Below, piece by piece: positions 54,564 through 56,478 of a stretch of 56,478 bases of DNA. The translations under genes and the position numbers were made by a program. Position 1 is the stretch's first letter. Every line of letters starts with the position of its first letter. A model generated the notes under the pieces. It was not told where the DNA came from, did not search any database, and saw only the letters and a program-made list of their open reading frames with translations. Source of the stretch: Ruminococcus sp. (GTDB lineage: Bacteria; Bacillota; Clostridia; Oscillospirales; Ruminococcaceae); assembly GCA_017526445.1 (NCBI GenBank), contig JAFXRI010000039.1, positions 1-56,478 of the forward strand. Reading direction: 5' to 3'.

Positions 54564-55318
54564 TGCTTGCAAAAAGAATAATCCCTTGCCTTGATGTCCG
54601 TGACGGAAAGGTAGTTAAGGGCGTGAATTTTGAGGGAATAAAAGAAGTCGGTGATCCGGTGCTGTGTGCTGCCGAGTATGATAAGCAGGGCGCCGATGAG
54701 ATCGTATTTTACGATATTACAGCCTCTCACGAAGGCAGGGGAGTTATACTCGATGTCGTTCGTGAGACTGCTAAGAAAGTATTTGTGCCGCTGTGTGTCG
54801 GCGGCGGGATCGCAACTGTTGATGATATAAGGGATACCCTCCGCGCTGGAGCTGATAAGGTCTCTGTAAATTCGCAGGCTGTGAAGAACCCGCAGCTTAT
54901 CAAGGACGGTGCGGATATCTTCGGCAGCCAGTGTATATGCGTCGGGATAGATGCAAAGGCTATAAGTCCTGGAAAATGGACAGTTTACATTAACGGCGGC
55001 AGGATAGATATGGGCATCGACCTTATCGACTGGGTAAAGAAAGTTGAACAGCTTGGCGCCGGAGAGATCTGCCTCAACTCGATAGATACCGACGGCGTGC
55101 GCGGCGGATTTGATATTCCTATGCTGAAGGCTGTTGTTGATGCGGTGAGCATCCCGGTGATCGCCTCTGGCGGCGCAGGAAGACTGGGCGACTTTGCCGA
55201 TGCGTTCCTGAAGACTGACTGCTCCGCAGCTCTTGCGGCGAGCCTGTTCCATTTCAAGGAACTTACGGTAGGACAGGTCAAGGAGGACTGCCGCAGCAAG
55301 GGCATAATAGTAAGGTGA
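54563..55318 (+). CDS. hisF: Imidazole glycerol phosphate synthase cyclase subunit
   Basis: The 251-residue TIM barrel has catalytic Asp in [16 protein letters not shown] and Asp in [13 protein letters not shown]. The phosphate loops are [11 protein letters not shown] and [15 protein letters not shown]. It makes imidazole glycerol phosphate and AICAR from PRFAR with ammonia from HisH. It overlaps the methyltransferase gene by one base. Confidence 0.97.
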   Translation: MLAKRIIPCLDVRDGKVVKGVNFEGIKEVGDPVLCAAEYDKQGADEIVFYDITASHEGRGVILDVVRETAKKVFVPLCVGGGIATVDDIRDTLRAGADKVSVNSQAVKNPQLIKDGADIFGSQCICVGIDAKAISPGKWTVYINGGRIDMGIDLIDWVKKVEQLGAGEICLNSIDTDGVRGGFDIPMLKAVVDAVSIPVIASGGAGRLGDFADAFLKTDCSAALAASLFHFKELTVGQVKEDCRSKGIIVR

Positions 55319-55323
55319 CAGTT

Positions 55324-55725
55324 ATGATTGAATTTAAGGATATTCATGACTTTACTGAACTACAGCTTGAAAGACTTTTTCTCTCTGTGGAATGGTCATC
55401 GGGACATTTTCCGGATAAGCTTGTCACGGCGATGAAGAATTACGATACTGTTTATTCTGCCTGGGACGGCGATAAGCTGATAGGTATGATATGCGCTTTG
55501 GATGACGGTATTATGACAGCTTATGTGCATTATCTGCTGGTGGATCCCGAATATCAAGGTCAGACCGTCGGCAGAACGCTTGTGGATATGGTCAAGAAAA
55601 AATACAGGGATTATCTGCGGGTAGTGCTTGTGGCATACAAAGACGAAACTCATTTTTATGAAAAGTGCGGCTTTAAGATAGAGGACAAGTCCCTGCCAAT
55701 GTGCATAACAAGTCTGTGGACATAA
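55324..55725 (+). CDS. GNAT-family acetyltransferase inside the histidine operon
   Basis: The 133-residue protein has a GNAT core: GDKLIGMICALDDG, YLLVDPEYQGQTVGRTLVDMVKKK for acetyl-CoA, and THFYEKCGFKIEDKS at the C-terminus. The substrate is unknown. I chose the ATG at 55324, six bases after AAGGTG. An in-frame GTG at 55315 overlaps the hisF stop and is also possible. It has no known role in histidine synthesis. Confidence 0.82.
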   Translation: MIEFKDIHDFTELQLERLFLSVEWSSGHFPDKLVTAMKNYDTVYSAWDGDKLIGMICALDDGIMTAYVHYLLVDPEYQGQTVGRTLVDMVKKKYRDYLRVVLVAYKDETHFYEKCGFKIEDKSLPMCITSLWT

Positions 55726-55734
55726 GGTGGTTTT

Positions 55735-56109
55735 ATGAAAAAGTATATGCGCATACAGGGGAGAGAACTTGCTTACAGAACCGGCAAGCCTGTCGGTTTG
55801 TTTATTCTCAACTGGCGAAGAGTCAGAGACGGAGTTTACTCTGCGGAAGACTGCAAGCTCTATGAGCAGACTGAAAACTGGTTCAGACAGTATCTTCCCG
55901 AGCCGCCGTTTTATGGCGATAATAACGATAACCCACAGGGTGCGGTAACCTATTTCAAAACTGAAAAGTTTGAAGATATGCGTGAAAAAGCAGAGATACT
56001 GATGTCGCTGCTTGATAAATACAAAATACCTTATGATATCGTCTTTACCGATCGTGTCGGAAAGATCATATATGAGGACGATTATCAGGTAGCAGTTGTT
56101 GATGAATGA
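55735..56109 (+). CDS. Small protein of unknown function inside the histidine operon
   Basis: I do not recognise this 124-residue soluble protein. It has no signal or membrane segment. A basic N-terminus is followed by [21 protein letters not shown], rich in Pro and Asn. A helical part ([17 protein letters not shown]) and a C-terminal strand-rich segment ([23 protein letters not shown]) come next. It starts nine bases after the GNAT gene. The next gene starts 11 bases after its stop, so it is part of the operon. Confidence 0.75.
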   Translation: MKKYMRIQGRELAYRTGKPVGLFILNWRRVRDGVYSAEDCKLYEQTENWFRQYLPEPPFYGDNNDNPQGAVTYFKTEKFEDMREKAEILMSLLDKYKIPYDIVFTDRVGKIIYEDDYQVAVVDE

Positions 56110-56119
56110 AGGAGTAGTT

Positions 56120-56473
56120 ATGAGTAAGATAAAGGTCAATCTGAATGATCTTGACAAATACTTTGTAAAAGGAGAGCTTATTCCAGCTATCTGCTATGAG
56201 GTGGATACTAAAACGGTCCTGATGCTTGCCTATATGAATAAGGAGAGCTTGAAAAAGACGCTTGAAACCGGCTATACCTGGTTCTGGAGCAGATCCCGGC
56301 AGGAATACTGGAACAAGGGCGCCACAAGCGGTCATCTGCAAAAGGTAGTGTCCGTTTTTTCGGACTGTGACAATGACACGCTGCTTGTAAATGTAAAACA
56401 GACGGGCGTTGCCTGCCACACAGGTTCGTACAGCTGCTTCTTTAACGAAATGTATAACGAGGAGGATAAATAA
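56120..56473 (+). CDS. hisI: Phosphoribosyl-AMP cyclohydrolase
   Basis: The 117-residue single-domain enzyme has [16 protein letters not shown] and [18 protein letters not shown]. The metal-binding [12 protein letters not shown], and [13 protein letters not shown] with its conserved Cys, follow. It opens the purine ring of PR-AMP. It lacks the fused HisE domain of enteric bacteria. The start at 56120 follows AAGGAG; the frame is open for eight codons upstream but the ribosome site decides. Confidence 0.95.
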   Translation: MSKIKVNLNDLDKYFVKGELIPAICYEVDTKTVLMLAYMNKESLKKTLETGYTWFWSRSRQEYWNKGATSGHLQKVVSVFSDCDNDTLLVNVKQTGVACHTGSYSCFFNEMYNEEDK

Positions 56474-56478
56474 ATGAC
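56474..56478 (+). CDS. Start of the next gene, probably hisE (only 5 bases in window)
   Basis: An ATG follows the hisI stop codon without a gap, with GAGGAGG eight bases upstream. A separate phosphoribosyl-ATP pyrophosphohydrolase gene is the usual neighbour when HisI is single-domain. The identity is inferred from position only. Confidence 0.3.

Overview
The window looks like chromosome of a low- to mid-GC Firmicute of the class Clostridia, most likely a Ruminococcus-type member of the Oscillospiraceae. The signs are a PolC-type DNA polymerase III, a FabK-based fatty-acid synthesis cluster, the short HisG plus HisZ pair, near-perfect TTGACA-17-TATAAT promoters with strong GGAGG ribosome sites, a cohesin-like surface protein and a cytoplasmic GH2 glycosidase. 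The genus is inferred from gene content; no rRNA is present. I saw no tRNA, rRNA, CRISPR array, prophage or transposase.

Left part (1-13.6 kb, all genes on the minus strand): an AEC-family permease lies between two copies of a short MITE-like repeat. It is followed by thrH, then rpoC and rpoB read from one consensus promoter, without the usual ribosomal-protein neighbours. Next comes a three-gene unit (two-TM protein, alpha/beta hydrolase, YifB/ComM-like ATPase).

Fatty-acid region (13.6-24.1 kb, plus): one long operon, acpP-fabK-fabD-fabG-fabF-accB-fabZ-accC-accD-accA, then an AMP-forming acyl-CoA synthetase and a TetR-type regulator. A 25-bp palindrome sits on the predicted transcription start, and two stacked terminator-like hairpins lie between fabG and fabF. 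There is no fabH. The last two genes suggest that acyl-CoA supply and feedback control are built into the operon.

Accessory middle (24.1-37.9 kb, mixed strands): a vWA protein and a P-loop ATPase, a short-chain dehydrogenase, a secreted wall- or membrane-anchored protein with a Pro/Glu/Ala stalk, a paralogue of the two-TM protein, a patatin-like lipase followed by small genes (Pr6Pr-like membrane protein, DUF5680-like protein, two GNATs), a 1145-residue GH2 enzyme behind a weak, possibly activator-dependent promoter, and a membrane protein with a Thr/Glu stalk, a cohesin-like module and a long basic cytoplasmic tail. A third copy of the MITE-like repeat closes this part.

Housekeeping right part (37.9-56.5 kb, plus): pyrH-frr-uppS-cdsA-(unknown)-dxr-rseP-ispG-polC, the classic clostridial run joining nucleotide supply, ribosome recycling, isoprenoid and phospholipid synthesis, membrane proteolysis and replication. 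After it comes a histidine operon, hisZ-hisG-hisD-hisB-hisH-(methyltransferase)-hisF-(GNAT)-(unknown)-hisI, entered through a promoter with a perfect 24-bp operator-like palindrome. The operon runs off the window end.
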